A stretch of 64,000 nucleotides of DNA from JAUMWX01 sp023394215 (GTDB taxonomy: Bacteria > Bacillota > Clostridia > Tissierellales > Peptoniphilaceae): NCBI GenBank assembly GCA_050313995.1, contig JBNPMM010000002.1, one strand, 5' to 3'. The notes beneath the pieces are model-generated. The model was not told the DNA's origin. It saw nothing but the letters and a program-made list of their open reading frames with translations, and did not search any database. Each line of letters opens with the position of its first letter. Position 1 is the first letter of the stretch. A program made the translations under genes and the position numbers. This document shows, piece after piece, positions 15,680 to 25,721 of this stretch.

Positions 15680-17692
15680 TTAAAAGGATTCCAAATAATC
15701 CCTAATTTTGTCTCCCTTACCCGGTCTTTTCAATTTACGTATGGCCTTAGCCTCTATTTGCCTAATTCTTTCCCTTGTGACATTAAATTCCTTACCAACA
15801 TCCTCAAGAGTCTTAGGAACTCCGTCAATCAAGCCAAACCTTAGCTCTATTACCCTCTTTTCTCTGTCCGAAAGAGAGCTTAAAATTTCTTCAAGTTGCT
15901 CACGAAGCATAGTTTGATTTGCCGCTTCATCCGGAGCAAGCGCCTTTTCATCTTCTATAAAATCTCCCAAGTGGCTGTCATCTTCTTCTCCTATCGGAGC
16001 TTCCAAGGATACAGGTTCTTGGGCAATCTTCCTGACTTCACGCACCTTTTCCACATCTATATTCATCTCTGCGGCAATTTCTTCGTTACTTGGATTTCTT
16101 CCAAGCTCCTGTAACAACTGCCTTTGAACCCTGACAAGCTTATTTATGGTTTCAACCATATGTACAGGAATCCTTATTGTTCTGGCTTGATCCGCTATAG
16201 CTCTCGTAATAGCCTGTCTTATCCACCAAGTTGCATAAGTTGAAAATTTAAAACCCCTCTTATAATCAAACTTCTCTACAGCCTTCATAAGTCCGAGATT
16301 ACCTTCCTGAATAAGATCAAGGAAACTCATCCCCCTTCCGACATACCTCTTGGCTATTGATACCACAAGTCTTAAGTTGGTTTCTGCAAGCTTGCTCTTA
16401 GCCCTCTTGCCAAGCCTCATTTTCTTTTTAAGATCCTTCTTGTCTTCCTCGGTAAGTTCTTGAGTTGTGATAAGTTTCTCATTAACCCTGCCGTTTTCCA
16501 AAATCTTTCTTATATCCTCAAGCTCGTGGTTACTGATTTCAAGACTTTCCCCCTGAGACTTGCTTATAAGTTTACTTATACCTATATCAAGTTTGTTGAA
16601 AAGATCTTCTTCTATGAAAAGAATCTTCTTCTGTTCACTGTCAAGTTTTTGCCTTATTAGAAGATCTGCCCTTACGTAGTCTCTTAAAATTTCAAATCTT
16701 AAATCTCTTGAAATCCTATCTTCTTCTGTGATAGGCTTAAGCTTAAGATCATTGAATTCCTTTTCTAAATGAAATTCCTTATCGGATTTTTCCAATATAT
16801 TTCTTATGTCGTCTTCTATATCTTCAAGCCCTAATGAAAGATATTCGTAAACCTTTTTATGCTTAGTCATATCAATACCTTCAGGTGTAAGCGTAAGTTT
16901 ATCGTTAGCTATGATACTGTAAAGAACAGCTCTCAAGGCTTCATAAGCAAATGTAAGATCTTCTTTTTTGCCTTCTACAAGCTTTATTACACTAAGCCTC
17001 TTATAAATAAGATTGTTCAATAGGGCAAGAAGCTCAAGCTTGGAATCCATCTTAATCTTATCTTCTTCTTCACCTATGATAACCTGTCTGAACCTCGCAT
17101 AAAAGCTAAGTTTATTCAGGTCACAGGCATCAAGTTTTACCCCATTGCCGATTTTTTCGTGACTTTCAAGTATCAAAGCCGCCATATCCGAATAAAGGCG
17201 AACCTTGGCAAGTTCAACATCATCCTTAACATTAAACCTCATCTTTGAAAGGGCTTTTCTTGCTATTTCTCCCTCTTCCATCTGCTTAGCAAGTAAAACT
17301 TCATCATCCGCATTTAAAAGATTAATCTTACCTATTTCCTTTAAATACATTTTAACCGGATCGTCTACATAAATCCCCTTTATATCGCTTACATCTTCAA
17401 CTTTATCATCAACTATGTCGCTTTCTTCGGCTTCAAGACTTTCATAATCAACATCATCTATGTCAATATCCTCTTCCTTGCTGATAAGTTCATCCTTAAG
17501 TATCTCTATATCATCATCGGTTAAAAGCTTTTTAATAAAGTCTATTTCATCATCTTCCAGGGCCAAATAACCCTCAATGGATTCCAATTGTGAATTATAA
17601 ATTGTATCGTTGTTTTCCAAGGCTATTTTTTTAGCCTCTTCAATAATCAACGACTTTGAATCTTCAATATCCATATTATCTCTTGTCATCAT
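15680..17692 (-). CDS. rpoD: Primary RNA polymerase sigma factor (SigA/RpoD), with large insertion
   Basis: Housekeeping sigma-70 that directs -10/-35 promoter recognition. 670 residues, against about 370 for typical Firmicutes SigA. Residues 13-70 look like region 1.1. Region 1.2 starts at DPVKMYLKEIG (about 111). Region 2 begins near 434 (KLAETNLRLVVSIAKRYVGR, then STYATWWIRQAITRAI). Region 3 contains RIPVHMVETINKL. Region 4 ends the protein with TLEDVGKEFNVTRERIRQIE. Roughly 290 residues separate regions 1.2 and 2.1, most of it acidic helix resembling an E. coli-style non-conserved region. The start shares ATGA with the dnaG stop. Confidence 0.96.
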   Translation of the reverse strand: MMTRDNMDIEDSKSLIIEEAKKIALENNDTIYNSQLESIEGYLALEDDEIDFIKKLLTDDDIEILKDELISKEEDIDIDDVDYESLEAEESDIVDDKVEDVSDIKGIYVDDPVKMYLKEIGKINLLNADDEVLLAKQMEEGEIARKALSKMRFNVKDDVELAKVRLYSDMAALILESHEKIGNGVKLDACDLNKLSFYARFRQVIIGEEEDKIKMDSKLELLALLNNLIYKRLSVIKLVEGKKEDLTFAYEALRAVLYSIIANDKLTLTPEGIDMTKHKKVYEYLSLGLEDIEDDIRNILEKSDKEFHLEKEFNDLKLKPITEEDRISRDLRFEILRDYVRADLLIRQKLDSEQKKILFIEEDLFNKLDIGISKLISKSQGESLEISNHELEDIRKILENGRVNEKLITTQELTEEDKKDLKKKMRLGKRAKSKLAETNLRLVVSIAKRYVGRGMSFLDLIQEGNLGLMKAVEKFDYKRGFKFSTYATWWIRQAITRAIADQARTIRIPVHMVETINKLVRVQRQLLQELGRNPSNEEIAAEMNIDVEKVREVRKIAQEPVSLEAPIGEEDDSHLGDFIEDEKALAPDEAANQTMLREQLEEILSSLSDREKRVIELRFGLIDGVPKTLEDVGKEFNVTRERIRQIEAKAIRKLKRPGKGDKIRDYLESF

Positions 17693-19494
17693 GCCCTCCT
17701 CGTAGTAAGCATCTTATTGATATCTGCCAACTCTTTAAGTAACTCCATTTTTTCTTCACTGCTCATCTGTTCGGTCAATCTCTCCTGGATGTCATCCTTC
17801 TTTTCTATCAAGTTAAATATCTCAACTCTCTTTAACAACTCTTCCAACCGGCTCATATCCACGTTTCCCATCTCTCTAATAGTCTTGTAGTGGTCCGAGA
17901 TTTCCAACTTATAAAAAGCAGGTCTGCTAAATACATCCTTCAGTTCTTTTCTATCAACATTTCTGTTATATTCTTCCTCAACAAGTTGATACAGGTCCAA
18001 AAAAGCTTCATTTCTGACAAATTTCCTCGTGCTCTCACTTAGATACTCAAAACACCTTCTATTTATCATACAATGAACAATAAGTTCCCTCTCCAGGGAT
18101 TTCCTCCTATCATCCTTGTCGCTGATTTTTTTACTTTTAAATCTGCTTTCAGGGTATTTATACCCCTTTATAGGAGCTTGACTTTGATATTTTAGCCCTG
18201 CTCCGGAATTTTTTTTATTTTCAACAAAATTTTTAACATCTTCTCTTATGGAAGCTACGGGGACATCAAAATAATTTGCCCCTCTCTCTATATATATTTC
18301 TCTTATTACACTTCCGTCTATACCTGCAAGGAAACTGATAAAATTCTTAATTTTTTCAAATTTTTCCAAGTCCTCATTTATAACCCTGTAAAACTTATAA
18401 TCCAAAGCCGATTTGGCATTTATAATAAGCTTGTAAAAAGCATCCTTGCCTTGTGCTTTAATATATTCATCAGGATCCATACCGCCAGGGATTTCTATGA
18501 TTCCAACATCAACATTTACAGAATCAAATATTTCTATCGCCCTTAAAGTTGCCTTAATGCCAGCATCATCTCCGTCATAAGCTATATAGATATTTTTACC
18601 AAACCTCTTAACCATTTTCGCCTGATTTTCAGTAAGAGCCGTACCAAGACTGGCAAAAGCATAATCTATGCCGTGATTATAAAGACCTATAACATCCATG
18701 TAGCCTTCTACCAATATAACATTCTCCATTTTTACAACCCTGTCCTTGGGTCTGAATCCATAGAGGTTGTTACCCTTTATAAACACCTGGGATTCCGGAG
18801 AATTAAGGTATTTTACCTTACTGTCATTTATGGTCCTGCCCCCAAAGCCTATGATTTTGTTTTTATTATTAAATATGGGGTAAATTATTCTGTCCCTAAA
18901 TTTATCATAGTAACCGTCACCCCTATTTGACTTTGCTATCAGCCCCAGCTCCAAAAGATCATTTATATCAACCTTATTTTCAAGCATATAATTATATAAG
19001 CTGTTACTGCCGTCGGCATATCCTAAATAATAAGAATTTATTATATTGTTTTTTAAACCCCTGTTTTTTATGTATTCAAGTCCTATACGGCTGGTTATAA
19101 GCTTTTCATAATAAAAAAGAGTTGCCATCCTGTTTATATTTAAAAGTCTTTCCTCTTTATCTCTTCTTTCCTTACTCTTGGCCTTATTGCTGCTACCATG
19201 CTCTTCAAGTTCCATTCCAACCTTGTCGGCTAAAATTTTTAAAGCTTCAATATAGGAAACATTCTCTATTTTCATTATGAAACTTATAGCATCCCCCTTT
19301 TCATGGCAGGAAAAACAATTAAACATATTTCTATCCCTGCTCACCGAAAAAGACGGATGCTTGTCCCCATGAAATGGGCATAAACCTGTAAAACTGGAGC
19401 CTGCTTTCTTTAGTTGAACATATTCCCCGACAACATCCACTATATCCAGCTTATCCTTAAGTTCATTTATTTGTTCATCAGATATATAGCCCAT
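17689..19494 (-). CDS. dnaG: DNA primase
   Basis: Synthesises RNA primers at the replication fork. 601 residues. An N-terminal CHC2 zinc finger (CPFHGDKHPSF ... FNCFSCHEKGD, residues about 39-66) is followed by the catalytic core and a Toprim domain with VILVEGYMDVIGLY and IYIAYDGDDAGIKA. The C-terminal region for helicase DnaB binding is helical and poorly conserved. It starts behind GGGAGGAATTT. It forms the macromolecular synthesis unit with rpoD (four-base overlap). Confidence 0.97.
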   Translation of the reverse strand: MGYISDEQINELKDKLDIVDVVGEYVQLKKAGSSFTGLCPFHGDKHPSFSVSRDRNMFNCFSCHEKGDAISFIMKIENVSYIEALKILADKVGMELEEHGSSNKAKSKERRDKEERLLNINRMATLFYYEKLITSRIGLEYIKNRGLKNNIINSYYLGYADGSNSLYNYMLENKVDINDLLELGLIAKSNRGDGYYDKFRDRIIYPIFNNKNKIIGFGGRTINDSKVKYLNSPESQVFIKGNNLYGFRPKDRVVKMENVILVEGYMDVIGLYNHGIDYAFASLGTALTENQAKMVKRFGKNIYIAYDGDDAGIKATLRAIEIFDSVNVDVGIIEIPGGMDPDEYIKAQGKDAFYKLIINAKSALDYKFYRVINEDLEKFEKIKNFISFLAGIDGSVIREIYIERGANYFDVPVASIREDVKNFVENKKNSGAGLKYQSQAPIKGYKYPESRFKSKKISDKDDRRKSLERELIVHCMINRRCFEYLSESTRKFVRNEAFLDLYQLVEEEYNRNVDRKELKDVFSRPAFYKLEISDHYKTIREMGNVDMSRLEELLKRVEIFNLIEKKDDIQERLTEQMSSEEKMELLKELADINKMLTTRRA

Positions 19495-19512
19495 AAATTC
19501 CTCCCGGAAATC

Positions 19513-20301
19513 CTATCCTATCAAATCCTGTATCATGGCTGCCGTCTCCTCTATAGTGGAGCCGGTTACATTTATAACCTTACAATCAAGCTGTTTGAAA
19601 ACCGATTTTGCATAATTTAATTCCTCTTCTATCCTCTGCCTATTTGCATAACCGGATTGAGGATTCAAACCTAAGGCCTGCAATCTTTGATTTCTGATTT
19701 CATTTAATTGATCAGGATTAATAATCAAACCTATAATCTTATTTTTATCTACCTTAAAAATCTCGTCAGGCAAGTTCGCTTCAGGTACTAAGGGCAAATT
19801 TGCAACCTTGTACTTCTTATTTGCCAAAAATATTGACAATGGAGTTTTAGAAGTTCTTGAGACCCCAAGCAGTACTATATCGGCTTTCAAAAGCCCTCTT
19901 GGACTCTTGCCGTCATCAAAATTCATAGCAAATTCTATTGCTTCCATCTTATCAAAATAATCCGAGTCCAAGTCCCTCATAAGTCCCGGAAGTCTAACAG
20001 CTCTTTCACCGGTTACTTCCTCAAGTATACTTATAGGGCCCCCCAATAAATCTATCAGGGGGATATTTTTTTCCCTGCAAAAGTCATGAATAATTTTTAA
20101 TATGTCTTCCTTAACAACAGTTATCAATATTACACTATTTGATAAAAGTTTAGATAAGATATCCCTTATCTTCTCTTCACTGGTCACATTGGAAAATCTG
20201 TGCCTGTTGAAAACAGTTGTTGGAAACTGAATCATCAGGGCATTTGCATATTGTATTCCTGTTTCTCCGGTAGAATCGGATATAACATATAAATTAATCA
20301 T
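19513..20301 (-). CDS. Pyruvate,phosphate dikinase / PEP synthase regulatory protein (DUF299)
   Basis: Bifunctional ADP-dependent kinase and Pi-dependent pyrophosphorylase that switches PPDK or PEP synthase off and on by threonine phosphorylation. 262 residues. It has the N-terminal YVISDSTGETG and the P-loop LGVSRTSKTPLSIFLA near residue 145. The conserved PLVPEANLPDEIF and LGLNPQSGYANR segments are also present. The target dikinase is not in this window. It sits between glyS and dnaG, as the B. subtilis homologue YqfL does. Confidence 0.93.
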   Translation of the reverse strand: MINLYVISDSTGETGIQYANALMIQFPTTVFNRHRFSNVTSEEKIRDILSKLLSNSVILITVVKEDILKIIHDFCREKNIPLIDLLGGPISILEEVTGERAVRLPGLMRDLDSDYFDKMEAIEFAMNFDDGKSPRGLLKADIVLLGVSRTSKTPLSIFLANKKYKVANLPLVPEANLPDEIFKVDKNKIIGLIINPDQLNEIRNQRLQALGLNPQSGYANRQRIEEELNYAKSVFKQLDCKVINVTGSTIEETAAMIQDLIG

Positions 20302-20302
20302 A

Positions 20303-22372
20303 TTAGCTCCTTACTATAAGTGATGGATTAAATATACTTTCTATTCTTATACTTATGTTTTTAACTAACGCCAATCTGTTATTCTTAAGATCTTCATCTT
20401 CAACATTTATCATTGTATTGTCCAAATACCTGTCTACTGTAGGTATCAGGTCAACAAGCTTTGCCAAAGCTTCATCAAATTTACATGAGTTGCTAAGCTT
20501 ATCAACTTCATCCAGGTCGACATTCAAACCATAGATTTCAACATCCCCGTCTTTCAGGATATCTTCTCTTACTTCAAGACTTTCCGCCTTCTTTGATATA
20601 TTATAAACTCTAACAAATTTTGTAATAAGATCATCAAAACCCTTATTGTCAAGAAGTCTTGCAAGAGATAAAAGCTTTTCATTTATAATGAAGATATCCA
20701 ACACTCCCTGACTCAACACGGCATCTATAAGATCATGCCTGTAACCTTCTTCTATCATCTTATTCCTATATCTGCTCTTAATAAAAGCTATAAGGTCTCC
20801 TATTACTTCTTCGTAGTTGAAGGTTTCCCCGAAACTTTCAACATATAGATATAAGGCTTCTCTAATAGCATCAGCCAAATCAATACTCATCCTATTTTCT
20901 ATCAATATATTTATTATACCAAGCACGGCTCTCCTTTGACCGTATTGGTCCTGAGAACCCGTAACCTTTATTCCTAAAGAATGAAGCCCTGCTATATTGT
21001 CTATCTTTTCAGCAAGAGATAATATAACTCCGGCTGTAGTTTCCGGAAGCCTTGCACCTGCCTGTACCGGCATATACTGCTCCTCTATGGCACTTGCCAC
21101 AAGCTTGTTTTCACCGGAATTAAGGGCAAATATCCTTCCCATTATCCCTTGAAGCTCGGTAAATTCTATTACAGACTTGGTAATAAGGTCCGCCTTTGAA
21201 AGATGTGCCGCTCTAACCGCTATATCTATAGATTCTTGAGAGGCATTCAATTTTTCACCTATTGTCGCAACCAATTTTTCAAGTCTAAGGGTCTTGTCAT
21301 ACATATTTCCAAGGCCGTCATGGAAACCAAGCTTATTAAGCTTTTCAACATAATCTTCAAAGTTTACGGAAATATCTTGATTATAGAAGAATTTGGCATC
21401 TTCAAGTCTGGCCCTGAGAACCTTCTCATTTCCCTTTGAAACATTATCTATTCCCTTATCATCCCCATTTCTCACAGAGATAAAATAAGGCAACAAATTC
21501 CCGTTATCATCTTCTATAGGAAAATACCTTTGATGGTCCTTCATAGGAGTAATAATAACTTCCTTAGGCAAAGCCAAATATTCATTATCAAAATTTCCTA
21601 TAAAAGGAGTCGGATACTCATTTATATAGATGATTTCTTCCAACAAGTCCTCATCTTGCAAGTAGTTTCCTCCCTTTTCCTTAGATAGGATATTTATACC
21701 TCTTGTAATTATGTTACGTCTTTTCTCCTCGGACACAATTACAAAATTTTCTTCCAATTTTTCTTCGTATTCATCAATCTTGGTAATTTCAACCAAACCG
21801 CTTGACAAGGTCCTATGACCCTTGGTCTTGTTTGAAACGCTGATACCCTCCAAGTCAAATTCAAGTATCTCATCATCAAGTAAGGATACAAGCCACCTTA
21901 TGGGTCTAAGAAACCTAAGGTTTTTTCCACCCCAACGCATAGCCTTAGGATTTGATATCGCCTTAATCATAGCTGGGATACCTTCTTTCAAAACTTCCTT
22001 TATATCCTTTGTTTTACCCACTATATTGGCAAAAACATATTCTTCTCCATTTACTTCTTCAAATGTTATATCTTCAAGTTTCAAACCTTTACTTTTTAAG
22101 AAACCAAGTAAGGCCTTTGAAGGCTCTCCGTCCTTATAAGCAATCTTCTTGGAAGGTCCCTTAACCTTTTCAACTGAGGACTCGGCTTGTGAAGAAATAC
22201 CGTCTATCAAAACGGCAAATCTTCTCGGAGTACTATTTATGCTCATTGATGCATAACTATACTTATTTTCCTTCAAGAACTTGTCTATACCGTTTCTTAT
22301 TTGATTCTGTGTTGACTTAATATATTTGGCAGGGAATTCCTCTACCCCGATTTCTAATAAATATCTGTTCAA
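20303..22372 (-). CDS. glyS: Glycyl-tRNA synthetase beta subunit
   Basis: Beta chain of the bacterial alpha2beta2-type GlyRS. It binds the tRNA and carries the anticodon domain. 689 residues, the usual size, starting LLEIGVEEFPAKYI and containing STPRRFAVLI, MRWGGKNLRFLRPIRWLV, HQRYFPIED and the HD-like AAHLSKADLITKSV...QGIMG stretch. One base separates it from glyQ. Confidence 0.97.
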   Translation of the reverse strand: MNRYLLEIGVEEFPAKYIKSTQNQIRNGIDKFLKENKYSYASMSINSTPRRFAVLIDGISSQAESSVEKVKGPSKKIAYKDGEPSKALLGFLKSKGLKLEDITFEEVNGEEYVFANIVGKTKDIKEVLKEGIPAMIKAISNPKAMRWGGKNLRFLRPIRWLVSLLDDEILEFDLEGISVSNKTKGHRTLSSGLVEITKIDEYEEKLEENFVIVSEEKRRNIITRGINILSKEKGGNYLQDEDLLEEIIYINEYPTPFIGNFDNEYLALPKEVIITPMKDHQRYFPIEDDNGNLLPYFISVRNGDDKGIDNVSKGNEKVLRARLEDAKFFYNQDISVNFEDYVEKLNKLGFHDGLGNMYDKTLRLEKLVATIGEKLNASQESIDIAVRAAHLSKADLITKSVIEFTELQGIMGRIFALNSGENKLVASAIEEQYMPVQAGARLPETTAGVILSLAEKIDNIAGLHSLGIKVTGSQDQYGQRRAVLGIINILIENRMSIDLADAIREALYLYVESFGETFNYEEVIGDLIAFIKSRYRNKMIEEGYRHDLIDAVLSQGVLDIFIINEKLLSLARLLDNKGFDDLITKFVRVYNISKKAESLEVREDILKDGDVEIYGLNVDLDEVDKLSNSCKFDEALAKLVDLIPTVDRYLDNTMINVEDEDLKNNRLALVKNISIRIESIFNPSLIVRS

Positions 22373-22373
22373 A

Positions 22374-23246
22374 TTATTCCTCCCCCAGCAAAGGAAATCC
22401 TAAAGCTTCCCTTTTTGCCAATTGATTTTCAGCAACCGCTCTTGCAAGATTTCTAACCCTTTGTATATAATGATTTCTTTCGGAAACCGATATAGCCCCT
22501 CTTGCATCCAATATATTAAAGGCATGGGAACACTTTAATACATAATCATATGCCGGTAAAACCAATTTCTTTTCCGATAATCTCTTAGCTTCTCTTTCGT
22601 ATATTTCAAACAAATTTGTTAGCATGTCCACATCAGCTTCGTCAAAAGAGTATGTTGAATTTTCAAATTCCGCATCCTTAAAAAGATCTCCATATTTGAT
22701 ATGCTCATTCCACTTAATATCATATACACTCTCAACATTTTGAATATACATAGCTATTCTTTCAAGTCCCATAGTTATTTCTCCGGACTCTACATCAAGC
22801 CCTATACCCCCAACCTGTTGAAAATAAGTGAATTGGGTAATTTCCATACCGTCAAGCCAAACTTCCCAACCTACACCCCAGGCTCCAAGAGTAGGTGATT
22901 CCCAGTTATCCTCAACAAATCTTATATCATGTATACTCGGGTCTATCCCTATGACCTTCAAAGATTCCAAATAAATATCCTGTATATCGTTAGGTGTAGG
23001 TTTCAATATAACCTGTAACTGATGGTGTTGATATAATCTGTTAGGATTTTCCCCATACCTACCGTCCGCCGGTCTTCTTGACGGCTCAACATAAACAACC
23101 CTCCAAGGTTCCGGTCCCAAGGCTCTCAAAAAGGTGTTTGGATTCATTGTTCCGGCACCTTTTTCAATATCATAAGGCTCAAGAATAATCGCACCCTTAT
23201 CAGCCCAATAATTCTTAAGCTTTTCTATCATTTCTTGAAAATACAT
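22374..23246 (-). CDS. glyQ: Glycyl-tRNA synthetase alpha subunit
   Basis: Class II catalytic subunit that forms glycyl-adenylate. 290 residues from the ATG at 23246, where GGAGGAATGT is the ribosome site; an open codon run 12 bases upstream would swallow this site. Family sequence is FQEMIEKLKNYWADKGAIIL, EPSRRPADGRYGENPNRLYQ, HHQLQVILKPTP and AWGVGWEVWLDGMEITQFTY. Translationally next to glyS. Confidence 0.97.
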   Translation of the reverse strand: MYFQEMIEKLKNYWADKGAIILEPYDIEKGAGTMNPNTFLRALGPEPWRVVYVEPSRRPADGRYGENPNRLYQHHQLQVILKPTPNDIQDIYLESLKVIGIDPSIHDIRFVEDNWESPTLGAWGVGWEVWLDGMEITQFTYFQQVGGIGLDVESGEITMGLERIAMYIQNVESVYDIKWNEHIKYGDLFKDAEFENSTYSFDEADVDMLTNLFEIYEREAKRLSEKKLVLPAYDYVLKCSHAFNILDARGAISVSERNHYIQRVRNLARAVAENQLAKREALGFPLLGEE

Positions 23247-23298
23247 ACATTCCTCCATTTAATTTACCTAAATAATCTAACAAAACAACCTTAAAAAG

Positions 23299-24054
23299 TC
23301 AATTTACTCCTATCAAATTACATAATACAAAGTAAGACTTGGGCTTATAAATTTCCGTTGTATAAAATAAAAAATCCGTCAAGATTTTAAAAATTCTCTT
23401 ACTGTCAACATCCGGGTCCAATTCATCAAAGGCATCAAAACTGCTTGTAAGCAATCTGTAAAGATAAAGTCTGTCTCTCTCCTCTATCCTGTCAAACCTT
23501 GATAGATTTTTACAGTCCCCGCAAACGAGGCCTCCCGCCTCCATATCAAAATACATCCTTTCCCCAAGAGCGTTACCGCACAAGGTGCAAAACGATAAAT
23601 TCGGTTTGTAGCCCAGCATGGCAAGAAGCTTCATAACAAACATATTAAATAAATCCAACTTCCTTGTACATGCGGCAATTCTTGACATAAACTTTACCGT
23701 CATATCATAAATTATTTCGTTACTTTCCCCGCTCAAAATATTTTTTTCCACAAAATCAAGAGCCAATTGCACAAAATAAATATTTTTAATATCGGTCCTA
23801 AGCTCCATAAAAAGATCTATGATTTCTCCATCTTGCAAATAATAGAAATCATCCCTTCGCCTAAGTATAAACTTTGCCCTGCTCAGGTTTCCTGTAAGAT
23901 TTTGCATCTTACTCTTAGGACGCTTAACTCCCTTGGCCATAACCGGAATAATTCCCTTTTTTCTTGTAAAAAGCGTAAGTATTTTACTGGACTCCATATA
24001 CTGGGAAGCCCTTATAACTATCCCCTCAAGCTCATAGTTAATACTTGTAGCCAA
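23299..24054 (-). CDS. recO: DNA repair protein RecO
   Basis: Recombination mediator that loads RecA with RecR onto SSB-coated DNA. 251 residues: an N-terminal OB fold (YELEGIVIRASQYMESSKIL, then FTRKKGIIPVMAKGVKRPKS) and a helical C-terminal domain with a four-cysteine zinc site, CTLCGN...CGDC. The start is a TTG at 24054 with GAAGGAT upstream, in the last codons of era (overlap 17 bases); no ATG lies at a fitting position. Confidence 0.93.
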   Translation of the reverse strand: MATSINYELEGIVIRASQYMESSKILTLFTRKKGIIPVMAKGVKRPKSKMQNLTGNLSRAKFILRRRDDFYYLQDGEIIDLFMELRTDIKNIYFVQLALDFVEKNILSGESNEIIYDMTVKFMSRIAACTRKLDLFNMFVMKLLAMLGYKPNLSFCTLCGNALGERMYFDMEAGGLVCGDCKNLSRFDRIEERDRLYLYRLLTSSFDAFDELDPDVDSKRIFKILTDFLFYTTEIYKPKSYFVLCNLIGVN

Positions 24055-24925
24055 AATCCTTCAACCTCGAATCTTTTTTTCTCCAGTCCTTAGCAACCTT
24101 AACCCAAATTTTAAGATTTACCCTGGTATCAAGAAGCCTCTCTATATCCTTTCTCGCTTCCATACCTATTTTCTTCAGCATACTGCCGCTTTTACCTATC
24201 ACCATACCCTTATGTGAATTTTGTTCAACATAAAGAGTTACATCTATATCAACCAAATCCCGATCTTCCCTCTTGGCGATCTTCATAACCTCAACCGCTA
24301 TACCGTGAGGAATCTCATCATACATATTTACAAGCACCTTTTCTCTGACAATCTCAGCTATGATATTTCTCTCAGGTTGATCTGTTATCATATCCTCCGG
24401 ATAATACATAGGGCCCTCTTCCAAAAGTTCATAAAGAGCTTCAAGATACTTTTCATAATTTGTTTTATTTAAAGCAGATATCGAAATTACTTTTTTAAAT
24501 AAACCCATATCTTCATACTTTTTCACAAGGCTTTCAACCTGCTCCGCTTCGCCTTCGTCTATCTTATTAACCAAAAGTATAATAGGTGTGTCTAAATTTT
24601 CCAAGGTCTCTATAATATAGTTGTCCAAATTTCCTATTTCCTGACTCAAGTCCACCATATATGTAATTATATCAACCTCTTCCAATGTACTTTTGGAAAC
24701 ATTAAGCATATAGTCTCCAAGCTTGTTTTTCGGCATCTGTATACCCGGCGTATCCAAAAAAATACACTGCATATCTTGATTGGTATATACCATCTGTATT
24801 TTATTTCTTGTAGTCTGCGGCTTGTCTGAGATAATAGAAATCTTCTCCCCTATAAGTCCGTTAAGAAGGGTAGATTTCCCCATATTCGGCCTGCCTATGA
24901 CAGTAATAAATCCTGATTTAAACAT
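24038..24925 (-). CDS. era: GTPase Era
   Basis: Essential Ras-like GTPase that binds 16S rRNA near its 3' end and assists 30S maturation. 295 residues. G1 GRPNMGKSTLLN, G2 region QTTRN, G3 DTPG, G4 NKID and G5 ISAL are all present. The C-terminal KH domain has the GMVIGKSGSMLKKIG motif. It starts behind ATAGGAGTTTT. Confidence 0.97.
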   Translation of the reverse strand: MFKSGFITVIGRPNMGKSTLLNGLIGEKISIISDKPQTTRNKIQMVYTNQDMQCIFLDTPGIQMPKNKLGDYMLNVSKSTLEEVDIITYMVDLSQEIGNLDNYIIETLENLDTPIILLVNKIDEGEAEQVESLVKKYEDMGLFKKVISISALNKTNYEKYLEALYELLEEGPMYYPEDMITDQPERNIIAEIVREKVLVNMYDEIPHGIAVEVMKIAKREDRDLVDIDVTLYVEQNSHKGMVIGKSGSMLKKIGMEARKDIERLLDTRVNLKIWVKVAKDWRKKDSRLKDFGYKY

Positions 24926-24932
24926 AAAACTC

Positions 24933-25721
24933 CTATAAAAATTGATAAAATAAAACTCCTGCTACCACCGTTCCCAACATACCACCTATTACAACTTCAG
25001 TTATACTGTGAATCTTGGTTTCCACCCTGGATTCTGCCACTATTGCCGCTAATATATAGAAAAGCAGAGATATCCCTATATCCTGTGACATTATTGCCCC
25101 TATTGTGGCTATTGCAAAGGATATGGCTGAATGCCCCGAAACCGATCCCCCTTGAAAATGCGTGCCCTTAGCCCTGTAAAAAATCCCCTTAAGGAACAAA
25201 ACACTTATTAGCACAAAGGCTATAGCTATGAAAGCAAGATGTGTCGGATTTGAAATTATCTTGTTTATTACCTTTTTACCGGTCCATAAAAGACTAAGCT
25301 TGGGCGTAATCAACAAATAACCTACAAACAGAGCATTTACAGCCGTCAGAAAAACGGCTCCGGCGGATACATCCTTGGCCTTTTTAGCCAATATATGATA
25401 TTTTCCCCTGGTTGCCAAATCAGTCACAGCCTCTATGGCTGTATTGAATATTTCCGCAACCAGAACAAGTATTATAGATATTGTCAAAAGCGCCATTTCT
25501 ATCTTGGTAAAATCCAAAAATAAGCACAGTATAATCACAGCTATACCCGCAAGCATATGTATTCTCATATTTTTTTCCAAACTTACGGAGTCGACCAATC
25601 CGTTAATGGCATTATTAAAGGAATCGGTCAAACTGCTGTTATGATAAAATTTTGTATCTTCGGGTATATCGCTTATACCGTTTATATTTTCTTCTTCATT
25701 TCTGGTTTTTTTATCCTTCAT
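24933..25721 (-). CDS. Fusion of undecaprenol/diacylglycerol kinase (DgkA) and PAP2 phosphatase
   Basis: 262-residue membrane protein. Residues about 28-145 are a DgkA domain (three helices, with LVLVAEIFNTAIEAVTDLAT and KDVSAGAVFL, the kinase active-site motifs). Residues about 155-262 are a PAP2-like unit with GSVSGHSAISFAIAT and a final SRVETKIHSITEVVIGG, the phosphatase histidines. Together these could phosphorylate undecaprenol and dephosphorylate a lipid phosphate. DgkA-PAP2 fusions exist in other clostridia. It lies between ybeY (overlap 11 bases) and era, where B. subtilis has dgkA alone. The ribosome site is weak, so translation is probably coupled to ybeY. Confidence 0.88.
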   Translation of the reverse strand: MKDKKTRNEEENINGISDIPEDTKFYHNSSLTDSFNNAINGLVDSVSLEKNMRIHMLAGIAVIILCLFLDFTKIEMALLTISIILVLVAEIFNTAIEAVTDLATRGKYHILAKKAKDVSAGAVFLTAVNALFVGYLLITPKLSLLWTGKKVINKIISNPTHLAFIAIAFVLISVLFLKGIFYRAKGTHFQGGSVSGHSAISFAIATIGAIMSQDIGISLLFYILAAIVAESRVETKIHSITEVVIGGMLGTVVAGVLFYQFL

